A stretch of 64,000 nt of DNA from Mycobacterium sp. MS1601 (GTDB lineage: Bacteria; Actinomycetota; Actinomycetes; Mycobacteriales; Mycobacteriaceae). The notes under the pieces were generated by a model. The model ran no database searches. It saw nothing but the letters and a program-made list of their open reading frames with translations, and had not been told where the DNA came from. This document shows, in pieces, positions 45,951 through 54,962 of this stretch. The stretch's first letter is position 1. Each line of letters begins with the position of its first letter. Made by a program: the position numbers and the translations under genes. The stretch is from positions 1,674,001 to 1,738,000 of the forward strand of contig NZ_CP019420.1 in the NCBI RefSeq assembly GCF_001984215.1, in the 5' to 3' direction.

Positions 45951-46672
45951 CAGCGGGCATCCAATCCGCCGTCGGCGAGCACCGTCTGGCCGGTGATGAA
46001 ACTGGCGCCGTCGCTCACCAGGAAGCACAGCAGTGCGGCGATCTCCTGCGGCTGGGCAGCGCGACCCAGCAGGTTGGTGGCCACCTCCTTGCGCACCTCG
46101 TCCGACCACGACTCGGACATGTCGGTCAACACGAACCCGGGGGCCACGGAGTTGACGGTGATGGACGGAGCCAGGGCCTTGGCGAAGGACACGGTGACGT
46201 TCTCCAACGCGGCCTTGGCCGCGGAGTACCCCGTGACCTCCGGGCTGGCCAGGTTGTCCCGGCCCCGGATCGACGACACAGTGACAATGCGGCCGCCACC
46301 GTTGGCCTGCATGGACGGAGCCAACGCCCTGATGAAGTTCACCGGGCCCAGCACGTTGGAGCGGTACTCCGCGATCCAGTCCTCGGTGGAACCAGTCAGC
46401 GCATCGGTAGCCAGGACGCTGCCCAGCGTGCAGATCAGGGCGTCGATGGGCCCCACCTCGGCCAGCGCGGTGTCGACCATCTGCTGCACCGCGGCGGCGT
46501 CCTGCCCGTCGCAGTGATAGGCGGGAGCGTCAAGCTCTGCCGACAGTTGCTTCAAGGCAACGGAATCACTGCGACCATGCAGGATCACCCGCGAGCCACG
46601 GGCCACTTCCTGGCGCGCTGCGGCTGCGCCGATACCGCGGGAGGACCCGGCGATGAGCACTGTTCTTGTCAT
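45950..46672 (-). CDS. Short-chain dehydrogenase/reductase
   Basis: This 240-residue SDR has the variant cofactor motif IAGSSRGIGAA, a catalytic Ser in IVTVSSIRG, GYSAAKAAL (Tyr and Lys) and the C-terminal GQTVLADGG. In this operon context (enoyl-CoA hydratase on one side, aldolase-like DUF993 on the other) it could oxidise the 3-hydroxyacyl intermediate to the 3-keto form. It overlaps the hydratase gene by ATGA. Confidence 0.9.
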   Translation of the reverse strand: MTRTVLIAGSSRGIGAAAARQEVARGSRVILHGRSDSVALKQLSAELDAPAYHCDGQDAAAVQQMVDTALAEVGPIDALICTLGSVLATDALTGSTEDWIAEYRSNVLGPVNFIRALAPSMQANGGGRIVTVSSIRGRDNLASPEVTGYSAAKAALENVTVSFAKALAPSITVNSVAPGFVLTDMSESWSDEVRKEVATNLLGRAAQPQEIAALLCFLVSDGASFITGQTVLADGGLDAR

Positions 46673-47403
46673 GATGTCGTCCTCCCGGAACGGGTCTGAC
46701 CGGTGGCCATGAGGTAGGCGCCGGCAAGGGAATCGATGAGGTTGGTTGAGTCGGCGGGCCCGGAGGCGGCCAGCACTCGCTTGAGAATCGACTGGGCGCC
46801 GGGCGTGGTGAGCAGCAGGCTCTGCACCAACGCGTCAGCCGCCCGCTCCGCATCGGCGTCCACGATGTCAACGATGCCGAGCCGGAACGCCTCGGCGGCC
46901 TCAATCGGTTGGCCCGTCAGGGCCAGTCGCCTGGCCGCGGAGGTACCGGCGATCTCGCTGATGCGGGCCAACCCGGCCCACCCCGGGGTGGTTCCCAGCG
47001 TCGCTTCCGGAAGGCCCAGCTTCGCATCGTCGGCGGCCACCCGGAAATCACAGTGCATCGCCAGTTCCAGGCCCCCGCCGTAGGCGCCGCCGGCCAGCAC
47101 CGCAATGGTGGTTTGCGGTAGCTCGGACAGCGCGCGAAAAACCTGCTGCCCCAGTCGCGTCCAGCGCCGAAGAACCAGTTCAGCTGTCACGCCGGAAAAT
47201 TCGGTGGTATCCGCGCCGGCGCAGAACACCGGACCTGCGCCGGCGAGCAGCACCACCCGGGCCTCTGAGACGGCGACCTCGTCCAGGCGGCCGCGCAGCT
47301 CGGTGATCAAATGTGTGCTCAGCGCATTGCGTTTGCGCGGACGGTCCAGCTCCACTCGCGCCACGAGGCCCGAAAACTCCAGCCGCACAACCCCGTCGGT
47401 CAC
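46669..47403 (-). CDS. Enoyl-CoA hydratase/isomerase family protein
   Basis: This crotonase of about 244 residues has CAGADTTEF (oxyanion region), GGAYGGGLELAMHCDFRVA and LGLPEATLGTTPG with a catalytic-position Glu at about 133. The other Glu position is E113 in GGLELA. Both active-site glutamates therefore appear present. I chose GTG 47403 since it overlaps the aldehyde dehydrogenase stop (GTGA), the usual junction here; ATG 47430 would overlap by 31 bp. It should hydrate an enoyl-CoA intermediate of the pathway. Confidence 0.9.
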   Translation of the reverse strand: MTDGVVRLEFSGLVARVELDRPRKRNALSTHLITELRGRLDEVAVSEARVVLLAGAGPVFCAGADTTEFSGVTAELVLRRWTRLGQQVFRALSELPQTTIAVLAGGAYGGGLELAMHCDFRVAADDAKLGLPEATLGTTPGWAGLARISEIAGTSAARRLALTGQPIEAAEAFRLGIVDIVDADAERAADALVQSLLLTTPGAQSILKRVLAASGPADSTNLIDSLAGAYLMATGQTRSGRTTS

Positions 47404-48842
47404 AACAGGTTCCGCTGCAGGCTCGTCCATCGACGCTCGGTCAGTAGATCGATATTGGCCCGGCCGCCCAGATCGTCGCCCAGGCCCGAGGCTGCAGTGC
47501 CTCCGAACGGCACCTGCGACTCATGCATGGCGGTGCCGTCGTTGACGTGCACCATACCGGAGCGCACCTGGTCGGCCACGCTCCACGCCTTGTCGAGATC
47601 GCGGCTGAACACCGACGTGGACAGTCCGAAGCGGGTGCCGTTGACGATCTTGAGAGCTTCGTCCACGGAGTCCACCACCGTCACCGGAGCGATGGGCGCG
47701 AACACCTCCTCGTCGTGCAAGACCATGCCGGGCCGCACCTGGTCCACCACGGTTGGGCGCAGGAACACCCCGTCGGCGGTGCCACCCTCGACCACCCTGG
47801 CCCCGAGGTCGACGCTGCTGGTCACCATGGCCAGTGCCTTGTCCACTTGGTGCTGCGACACCATGGGACCCAGGTCCACCTCAGCGGTGTACGGATCGCC
47901 GACGGTCAGCCGGGCTGCCTCGGCCGACAGCGCCGCAACGTAATCCGCGGCGACATCGGCGAGCACGACATGCCGGCCGGTGGCAATGCACACCTGCCCC
48001 TGATGCCCGAATGACGACCCGGCACCGCACCGCGCGGCCAGTTCCACGTCGGCATCTGCGAGCACGATGCTGGCATTGTTGCCGCCGAGTTCGAGCGCCA
48101 CCCGCTTGAGCAGTGGCGCGGCGGCCACGTTGATACGACGGCCGGTGTCCTCGGACCCGGTGAAGTGGATCATGTCGACCTGAGGATGGTTCACCAAGCC
48201 GGCTCCGGCCGGTCCGCCGGTGAGCACCTGGACCACTCCTGCGGGCAGCCCGGCTTCGGCGAGTACCTCGGCCAACATCAGTCCGCCGGTGAACGGGGTC
48301 TCCGGGGCGGGCTTGAGCACTACCGTATTGCCCAGCGCGATCGCCGGCGCCAGCACCCGCATGGCGATGTGCACCGGGGCGTTCCACGCCGTGATGAGCC
48401 CGACCACGCCGACGGGACGGCGCTCGACGATGTTGACCCGGCCGCGCTGACCGGACGGAATGATCTCACCCAGCGGAGTCGTGGCCAGTTCTGCGGCCTG
48501 GAAGAACTCGATGACACTGGCGCCGATCTCCCCTTCTGCCTTGGGGCCGACGGCGCCGCCCTCGCGGATCAGGACGTCTTTGAAGCGGCCCGCTTCGCGC
48601 TCCAGGATCGCCCCGCCGCGGCGAAGGACCGCCGCCCTTTCGGTGGCCGGGGTGGCGTACCACTCCCGTTGGGCAGCAACAGCTCCCGATACCGCACGGT
48701 TGACGTCGGCGTCGGTGGCGATGACGGACTCGCCGATCACTGCGCCGCTGGCCTTGTCGGTGACGGGCAGGACGTCGCCATCGGAACCGACGAACTCGCC
48801 ATCGATGAACAGGGTCCGCCGGAGGGCGTCGTTGAGTGTCAT
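47400..48842 (-). CDS. NAD(P)-dependent aldehyde dehydrogenase
   Basis: This 480-residue enzyme has all ALDH residues: N154 in TAWNAP, K177 in LKPAPETP, E251 in ALELGGNN and nucleophile C285 in GQVCIATGR. The pattern is closest to benzaldehyde/vanillin-type dehydrogenases. It would oxidise the aldehyde produced by the operon's alcohol dehydrogenase to an acid. AGGAG lies seven bases before the ATG. It is 15 bp downstream of the acyl-CoA dehydrogenase gene. Confidence 0.95.
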   Translation of the reverse strand: MTLNDALRRTLFIDGEFVGSDGDVLPVTDKASGAVIGESVIATDADVNRAVSGAVAAQREWYATPATERAAVLRRGGAILEREAGRFKDVLIREGGAVGPKAEGEIGASVIEFFQAAELATTPLGEIIPSGQRGRVNIVERRPVGVVGLITAWNAPVHIAMRVLAPAIALGNTVVLKPAPETPFTGGLMLAEVLAEAGLPAGVVQVLTGGPAGAGLVNHPQVDMIHFTGSEDTGRRINVAAAPLLKRVALELGGNNASIVLADADVELAARCGAGSSFGHQGQVCIATGRHVVLADVAADYVAALSAEAARLTVGDPYTAEVDLGPMVSQHQVDKALAMVTSSVDLGARVVEGGTADGVFLRPTVVDQVRPGMVLHDEEVFAPIAPVTVVDSVDEALKIVNGTRFGLSTSVFSRDLDKAWSVADQVRSGMVHVNDGTAMHESQVPFGGTAASGLGDDLGGRANIDLLTERRWTSLQRNLL

Positions 48843-48857
48843 GGGTTCTCCTAGGGG

Positions 48858-50030
48858 TCAGGACCAGTCGGCGCGCACGGCGGCCCGGCCGAGCATCAGG
48901 GCATGGATCTCGCTGGTGCCGTCGATGATCTGGGTGATCTTCGCGTCGCGCATCAATCGTTGCACCGGGTAATGCAGATGCACTCCGTAACCCCCGAGCA
49001 GTTGCACGGCCTCGACGGTGTGACGCATGGCGGCGTCGGTGGCGAACATCTTGGCTGCCGAGATCAGGTGGGAGTCGCCACCGCCGCCGGAGGCATAGCT
49101 GGTGACGCCGTCGCGCAGTAGCCCACGGGCGGCCAGGTAGTCAGCGTGCAACCTGCCCAGCTTCTCCTGCACGATCTGCAGATCGGCCAGCGACTTGCCG
49201 AAGGCCTGCCGGTCTCGCACGTATGTTCCGCATTCCCGCAGTGCTGCCCGCATGAAGCCCACTGCGTAACAGCCGGCGTCGAGGCGCGCCAGATTGAGCC
49301 CTTCGAGCATGCCGCGGAAGCCGTCGGTCTGTAGCCGCCAGTCCGACGGCACCCGACAGTTGTCGAAATGAACGTTGGCCATGGGCATTCCGCGAAACCC
49401 GGACATCGGCTCGTCTTTGCCGACGGTGACCCCGGGGGTGTCCAGCGGCACCACGAACGCGGCGGTGGGGGCCTCTCGGTCCGCTGAGCCCAGTTTGGTC
49501 AGCACGATGCAGAAATGTGCGGCCGGGCTCTGGGTGATCCACGCCTTTTCCCCCGTGATGCTGATCGTTCCGTCGCTGTGTTCGACAGCCACGGTGCGTC
49601 CGGCCCGGATGTCGGTGCCGGAGTGTGGTTCGCTGAGTGCGAAGCTGCCGCGCAGGGAACCGTCGATCAGACCGGGCAGCCAGCGGTCTCGGATATCGGC
49701 CGGGGCATAGGCGGCCAGTAGGTAACCGTGCAGCCGGGCGATCGAGATGCCCAAGGCCACCGCGCCGGAGTACGACGCCACCAGTTCGGTGGTCTCGTGT
49801 GCCAGGGCGAACATCATCGGGTCGATGCTGCCGTCGTCACCGAAGATCAGGCCCTGCAATCCGAGATCGGCGGCATCGGCCAGCAGTTCCGGGAAGAACT
49901 TACCGGACAGATCGATGTCTTGGGCGCGCGGACCCACCCGCGTGGCGCAGAAGTCCTGCACCACGCCGAGGAACTGCTCAGCGTCGGCGTCCAGGGAGTA
50001 AGGCCCCCCTCGTGAGATCAAAGAGGTCAC
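48858..50030 (-). CDS. Acyl-CoA dehydrogenase
   Basis: This 390-residue flavoenzyme has the FAD/substrate loops FALSEPHSGTDI and ITGEKAWITQ, RQAFGKSLADLQIVQEKL, GGYGVHLHYPVQRLMRD and the C-terminal IIDGTSEIHALMLGR. It is most like short/medium-chain acyl-CoA dehydrogenases that make the alpha,beta double bond. It starts at a GTG overlapping the stop of the alcohol dehydrogenase gene (GTGA). Chain length or substrate cannot be read from the sequence. Confidence 0.93.
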   Translation of the reverse strand: MTSLISRGGPYSLDADAEQFLGVVQDFCATRVGPRAQDIDLSGKFFPELLADAADLGLQGLIFGDDGSIDPMMFALAHETTELVASYSGAVALGISIARLHGYLLAAYAPADIRDRWLPGLIDGSLRGSFALSEPHSGTDIRAGRTVAVEHSDGTISITGEKAWITQSPAAHFCIVLTKLGSADREAPTAAFVVPLDTPGVTVGKDEPMSGFRGMPMANVHFDNCRVPSDWRLQTDGFRGMLEGLNLARLDAGCYAVGFMRAALRECGTYVRDRQAFGKSLADLQIVQEKLGRLHADYLAARGLLRDGVTSYASGGGGDSHLISAAKMFATDAAMRHTVEAVQLLGGYGVHLHYPVQRLMRDAKITQIIDGTSEIHALMLGRAAVRADWS

Positions 50031-51160
50031 GACGGGACTCCGTTGTCGGCCCACTCGTAGCGGATCACACCGCGCAGATTCTTGCCGGCCAGCAGGTCGT
50101 CATAAGCGTCGTTGATCTGTTCGATGCGGTACTCCTTGGTGACCAGGCCGTCGAGATTGATCTGTCCGGAATCCCACAGCTTCAACATCTTCGGGATGTC
50201 GTTGCGGGGGTTGCAGCCGCCGTTGAGAGAGCCGGTGAGCGTCTTCTGCCACAAGACGAAGTCCGACGGATTGATCGGGATGCTCGGCTGGTCGTGCCGC
50301 GTCAGGCCGACGACGGCGACGGTGCCGCTCTTACGGACCGACCGCACGGCTTGTCCGATGGTCTCGGCGGTTGCGATGGCCTCGAAGGCCTTGTCGACGC
50401 CGACTCCCCAGGTGAGTTCGGTAGCGAACTCCACCGGATCGGTGACGTTCGGGTTGACGGTGTGGGTGGCGCCGAACAGTTTGGCCTGCTCCAGTTTCCA
50501 GTCGTTGGTGTCGCAGGCGATGATGCGCTTGGCGCCGGCGATCTTGGCGCCCTGCACGATGTTCATCCCGATGCCGCCAACGCCGAAGACCATCACGTCG
50601 TCGCCGAACTCGACACCTCCGCGGTAGATCGCGGTGCCGACACCGGTGGTGACGCCGCAGGCCACCAGGCAGGCCCGCTCGAGGCGATAGTGTTTGTCCA
50701 CCTTCACCACGGACTGGCCGGGCACCACGGTCCACTCACTGAACGTGGACACCAGGCAGAACTGTCCTAGTTCAACTCCGGCGTCGTCACGAAACCGGAA
50801 GGTCCCGTCGATCTGCGGCCCCTGCACCGTATAGGCGCCCAGATCGCACAGGTTGGTCTGGCCGTCGGTGCACCAGCGGCAGGTACCGCAGGACGGCAGG
50901 TAGGACATCACGACGTGATCGCCGGGTACGACGTGGGTGACGTTGGCACCCACCTGTTCCACCACACCCGCGCCCTCGTGGCCGAAGATCATGGGCAGCG
51001 CGGCGATCTGGTCACCCGTGACGTGGTGCATGTCGGAATGACAGACCCCGGAGGCCACCAGGTGCACCAACACCTCATTTGCGCCGGGCTCGTCGAGTTC
51101 GACTTCTTTGACGTCGAAGCGAGTGTTCAATCCATAGGTGACTGCGGCTCGGGTACGCAT
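50027..51160 (-). CDS. NDMA-dependent (mycofactocin-associated) zinc alcohol dehydrogenase
   Basis: This 377-residue medium-chain dehydrogenase has catalytic zinc ligands (C40 in SGVCHSDMH, H61-E62 in GHEGAG), a structural zinc set (C91, C94, C97, C105) and the Rossmann motif GVGGIGMN. Full-length similarity is to the TIGR03989 group, where NAD(P) is held permanently and mycofactocin acts as electron acceptor (NDMA in vitro). It would oxidise an alcohol to an aldehyde at the top of the pathway. AGGAG precedes the ATG; the CoA-transferase gene ends 1 bp upstream. Confidence 0.93.
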   Translation of the reverse strand: MRTRAAVTYGLNTRFDVKEVELDEPGANEVLVHLVASGVCHSDMHHVTGDQIAALPMIFGHEGAGVVEQVGANVTHVVPGDHVVMSYLPSCGTCRWCTDGQTNLCDLGAYTVQGPQIDGTFRFRDDAGVELGQFCLVSTFSEWTVVPGQSVVKVDKHYRLERACLVACGVTTGVGTAIYRGGVEFGDDVMVFGVGGIGMNIVQGAKIAGAKRIIACDTNDWKLEQAKLFGATHTVNPNVTDPVEFATELTWGVGVDKAFEAIATAETIGQAVRSVRKSGTVAVVGLTRHDQPSIPINPSDFVLWQKTLTGSLNGGCNPRNDIPKMLKLWDSGQINLDGLVTKEYRIEQINDAYDDLLAGKNLRGVIRYEWADNGVPS

Positions 51161-51161
51161 G

Positions 51162-52742
51162 TCAATTCTCCTCTTGGGTCAGGGTTTCGGGGGTTCGACG
51201 GCGGGACATGAAGAGCGACGCCGACATGGTCGTGATGTCGTCGGCGAGCTTGGGCCGGAAGTCCATCAGAGCGATCACCTGCTCGGCGGTCCAGCCGGGC
51301 GCCACCTCTGTCAGGACGGGGCCGTCGTCGCCGAGGGCGAACACCGCGCGTTCGGTGACGTAGATGACCTCCTGGCCACGTTCCCGGGCGAGATGGGCGT
51401 TGAACGTGACCTGGCGTACCTTGTCGATGAACTTGCGATGCCTGCCTTCCGCGGTCACCTTCGGGTGTCCCTCGGTGAGGTCGATGCGCAGTCCGCCCGC
51501 GGTGAGCGTCCCGCAGAACACCACCTTCTTGGCCGCCTGCGAGATGTTGATGAATCCGCCCGCACCGAAGATACGACCGTCGACCAGAGATGAGTTCACG
51601 TTGCCCTCTTTGTCGACCTCGGCGAAGCCCAGACATGCCACATCCAGGCCGCCGCCGTCATAGAAGTCGAACTGCGAGGCGTGTTCGATGACGGCTTCTG
51701 GGTTCCAAGAGACCCCGAAGATGACTCCCCGTTCGGGGACGCCGCCCACCATGCCCTGTTCGACGGTCAGAGTGATCTCTTTGAGCCGATCCTCTTCCAG
51801 TGCGGCAGTGGCCACCCCGTCGGCCATCCCGACCCCGAGGTTCACCACCGAGGCCGGCTTGATCTCGTCGAGTGCCCTGCGCGCCACCACTTTCCGTTCC
51901 GACAGCGGCATCGCAGGCGATCGCCCGAACGGCACGTACACCTCGCCGGAGAAGGCGGGGTTGTATTCGTTGATCGCGGTCTGCCACTGGTCTTCCTGCA
52001 CCACCACGATATCGACCAGATGACCTGGCACCACCACACTCTTGGGATTCAGCGTGTGTACGGCAGCGACGCGCTTCACCTGGGCGATCACCAGTCCGCC
52101 ACTGTTGCGTGCCGCAGTGGCCGCAGCCAACACGCCCAGCTTGGCTGTCTCATGTTCCAGCGTCAGGTTGCCGTGCTCGTCGGCAGTGGTCCCGCGGATG
52201 AACGCGACGTCGAAGGAGGGGCTGGGATAGAACAGGTACTCCTCGCCTTTGATATCCATAACCTCGACGAGCTCGGTGGTGGTGGCGCTGTTGAGCCGGC
52301 CGCCGCCCTGGCGGGGGTCACAGAACGTGCCCAGCCCCACCTTCGTCACCAGGCCTGGTCGCTTGGCGGCACTTTCGCGCAGCAGCTGCGCCAGCACACC
52401 CTGTGGCAAGTTGTAGGCCTCGATGTCCCCGTCATGGGCCATCTTCGACAGCGTGGGAGTCATGGCCCAGTGCCCGGCGATGGCACTGCGCAACAACCCC
52501 GGCAATGCCAGCACGTCCATACCGGAACCGTTGCGGTCGCCCACGCCGCTGCAGAAGTACGCGGCCAACTCGATCGGCCCGCCGGTGCGGCGGTACCGGT
52601 CAGCCAGGGCGTTGAGCAGACCCGATGGCTCGATGACGCCACCACCGGAAGCCTCGACGAGCAGCCGTGCCCGGTCCGGAATCCGTTCCACGGCATCCTG
52701 TGCCGACAGGAACTCGGGTGCAGTCAGTTGACTGATCCTCAT
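51162..52742 (-). CDS. Family I CoA-transferase (fused alpha-beta, acetate CoA-transferase YdiF-like)
   Basis: This 526-residue protein contains both halves of a 3-oxoacid CoA-transferase in one chain. VEASGGGVIEPSGLL and YFCSGVGDRNGSG belong to the first half, and the catalytic-Glu motif LTVEQGMVGG (about 327) to the second. It would activate a carboxylic acid by CoA transfer from acetyl-, succinyl- or a related CoA. The start overlaps the stop of the upstream SDR gene (ATGA). Confidence 0.93.
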   Translation of the reverse strand: MRISQLTAPEFLSAQDAVERIPDRARLLVEASGGGVIEPSGLLNALADRYRRTGGPIELAAYFCSGVGDRNGSGMDVLALPGLLRSAIAGHWAMTPTLSKMAHDGDIEAYNLPQGVLAQLLRESAAKRPGLVTKVGLGTFCDPRQGGGRLNSATTTELVEVMDIKGEEYLFYPSPSFDVAFIRGTTADEHGNLTLEHETAKLGVLAAATAARNSGGLVIAQVKRVAAVHTLNPKSVVVPGHLVDIVVVQEDQWQTAINEYNPAFSGEVYVPFGRSPAMPLSERKVVARRALDEIKPASVVNLGVGMADGVATAALEEDRLKEITLTVEQGMVGGVPERGVIFGVSWNPEAVIEHASQFDFYDGGGLDVACLGFAEVDKEGNVNSSLVDGRIFGAGGFINISQAAKKVVFCGTLTAGGLRIDLTEGHPKVTAEGRHRKFIDKVRQVTFNAHLARERGQEVIYVTERAVFALGDDGPVLTEVAPGWTAEQVIALMDFRPKLADDITTMSASLFMSRRRTPETLTQEEN

Positions 52743-53449
52743 GGCATCGCTCCTCCCCCATTGACATTGATGGTCTGGCCGGTGACAAAGCTGGCTTCCC
52801 CGCCCACCAGCCAGGCCACCGCGGTGGCCACTTCGTCCGGTGTGCCGAACCGGCCCATCACCAACGCCCTGGTCTTCTGATCCACCCATTCCGGGGTGGC
52901 GTGCACCGCGGTCATCGGCGTCTCGATCGGGCCGGGCGCCACACAGTTCACCCGAACCGCCGGCCCCAGCTCCCTGGCCAGAGCGCGGGTCAGCCCGCCC
53001 ACCCCCGCTTTGGAGGCGGTGTAGGCGGCACAGTTGATGCCACCGACGTATCCGATCTGGCTGCCGATGGTGACGACGGCGCCACCGGTCTTCGCCAACT
53101 CCTCGGCGGCCGCTTTGACACAGAGGAAGGTGCCGGTGAGGTTGACGGCGATGGTCTGGTTCCAGGTGGCCAGATCCAACTCGGGAAGGAACGTCTGTTC
53201 CATCACCCCGGCCAGGGTGACCAGCGCGTCGATCCGGCCGAACTCCTGCACCGCCGCTGACATCAGCTGAGCGACATCAGTTTCGGAGGTGACATCGGCA
53301 GGCACCGTCAACGCCTCGGCAACATCAGGTGCCGCACTGCCCGGGTGATACCCCAGCACCAGCGAGAAGCCGTCCTTGGCCAGCCGCTGGGCCACGGCGC
53401 GACCCAGGCCACCGTCAGCGCCGGTGAGCACCGCGACTCTGTCAGTCAT
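52739..53449 (-). CDS. Short-chain dehydrogenase/reductase
   Basis: This 236-residue SDR has LTGADGGLGRAVAQRL (cofactor), a catalytic Ser in VVTIGSQIG, AYTASKAGVGG (Tyr and Lys) and GQTINVNGGG at the end. It could act on a hydroxy intermediate or the imported compound. It overlaps the ATPase gene by 8 bp and the CoA-transferase gene by ATGA, so it is inside the operon between transport and catabolic modules. Confidence 0.9.
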   Translation of the reverse strand: MTDRVAVLTGADGGLGRAVAQRLAKDGFSLVLGYHPGSAAPDVAEALTVPADVTSETDVAQLMSAAVQEFGRIDALVTLAGVMEQTFLPELDLATWNQTIAVNLTGTFLCVKAAAEELAKTGGAVVTIGSQIGYVGGINCAAYTASKAGVGGLTRALARELGPAVRVNCVAPGPIETPMTAVHATPEWVDQKTRALVMGRFGTPDEVATAVAWLVGGEASFVTGQTINVNGGGAMP

Positions 53450-54962
53450 CGGCCACCGCCCCTTGGAACGCCAGCTTCATGACGGCTTCTTCGGAAGCCT
53501 CGGCACGGCTGAGTTCGCCGACGGTGCGGCGGGCCCGCATCACCACGATACGGTCGGAGGCGCCGAGGAGTTCCGGCAGCACCGACGACACCATGATGAT
53601 GGCCATGCCCTCGTCGGCCAGGCTCCGGATCAGCCGGTGCACTTCAGCTTTGGCGCCCACGTCGATCCCGCGGGTGGGCTCGTCGAGCAGCAGCACCTGC
53701 GGTCTGGTGGCCAGCACCTTGGCAAGTGCCACCTTCTGCTGGTTGCCGCCGGACAGCGCCCCCACGGGCATGGCGGGGCTGGCGGCTTTGATGCGCAGTT
53801 CCTTGAAGAACCGGTCGACGATCTTGGCGCCCTTGCGCCGGCGCAGCCATGGCCCGGTGCTCATGGCGGCCAGGCTGGCCAGTTCGATGTTGGTGCTGAT
53901 GGGCAGGCCCAGGTGCAGGCCCTGGTTCTTGCGATCCTCGGGCACCAGTGCGATACCGGTGTCCAAGGCCGCGCCGGGATGACTCGGGCGGTGCGGTTTG
54001 CCATGAAACGACATGGTGCCGGCCGTAATTCGGGTGGCCCCGTAGATCGCGGCCAGCACCTCGGTGCGGCCACTGCCCACCAGGCCCCCGATACCGAGGA
54101 TCTCGCCGGGGCTGACCTTGAGTGACGCCGACACCACCCCGGGCGCGCTGATACGGTCCACGGACAACACCGGCGCTTGGCGATCGGCCGTCTCCTCGTG
54201 CCCGTGGTACACGGATTCGAGATTGCGTCCGATCATGTGCCTGATCAGCGAGTCCTCGGTGAACTCGGCAGCCGGGGCGGTGATGATGTGTCTACCGTCC
54301 CGCAGCACGCTCACAGTGTCGGCGTACTCCAGCACTTCCGGCAGGTCGTGGCTGATCAGCACCACCGTGGCGCCGTCGTCCCGCAGCTCCCGCAGCAGAC
54401 CCAGCAGCCGCACCGAATCATCGTGCGGCAGTGACGATGTGGGCTCGTCGAAGAACACCACCTTCACGTCCTGGGCCAGGATGCGGGCGATCTCGATGAG
54501 CTGTTGCTCAGCTATCGACAACTCGCCGGCCTGGCGGCGCGGGTCGATATCCAACCCCACCCGCTTGAGGTGTTCACGGGTCTGCTGGGCCAGGGCGCGC
54601 CGATCGATCACACCCCAGCGCGACGGCTCGGCATTGACCAGGACGTTCTCCGCGACGGAGATGGATCCGATCACCGACAGCTCCTGGTGCACGATGCCGA
54701 TGCCAAGCGCGGAGGCCTGGGTGGGGTTCTTCGGGTTGATCGGCTGCCCGTCGAGGGTGATGGTGCCGGAGTCAGCCGTCTCGAACCCTGAAAGAATCTT
54801 CGACAACGTGGACTTGCCGGCGCCGTTCTCGCCGACCAGCGCGTGGATCTTGCCCGGCTCCAACGTCACCGAGACGTCTTCGAGCGCAGCGATCCCCGAG
54901 TAGTGCTTGGAGATCCCGTTTGCCCGCACCAGACCTGTGCGGGCGGGGGCGGCCACACTCAT
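53442..54962 (-). CDS. Sugar-type (RbsA-like) ABC transporter ATPase
   Basis: This 506-residue ATPase has two nucleotide-binding domains in tandem. NBD1 has Walker A GENGAGKST (44-52), signature LSIAEQQLIE and Walker B VVFFDEPTS. NBD2 has the degenerate Walker A GLVGSGRTE typical of RbsA proteins, signature LSGGNQQK and VLLLDEPTRG. It energises the carbohydrate-uptake-transporter-2 type importer with the adjacent permease and lipoprotein. It overlaps the permease gene by ATGA. Confidence 0.95.
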   Translation of the reverse strand: MSVAAPARTGLVRANGISKHYSGIAALEDVSVTLEPGKIHALVGENGAGKSTLSKILSGFETADSGTITLDGQPINPKNPTQASALGIGIVHQELSVIGSISVAENVLVNAEPSRWGVIDRRALAQQTREHLKRVGLDIDPRRQAGELSIAEQQLIEIARILAQDVKVVFFDEPTSSLPHDDSVRLLGLLRELRDDGATVVLISHDLPEVLEYADTVSVLRDGRHIITAPAAEFTEDSLIRHMIGRNLESVYHGHEETADRQAPVLSVDRISAPGVVSASLKVSPGEILGIGGLVGSGRTEVLAAIYGATRITAGTMSFHGKPHRPSHPGAALDTGIALVPEDRKNQGLHLGLPISTNIELASLAAMSTGPWLRRRKGAKIVDRFFKELRIKAASPAMPVGALSGGNQQKVALAKVLATRPQVLLLDEPTRGIDVGAKAEVHRLIRSLADEGMAIIMVSSVLPELLGASDRIVVMRARRTVGELSRAEASEEAVMKLAFQGAVADD

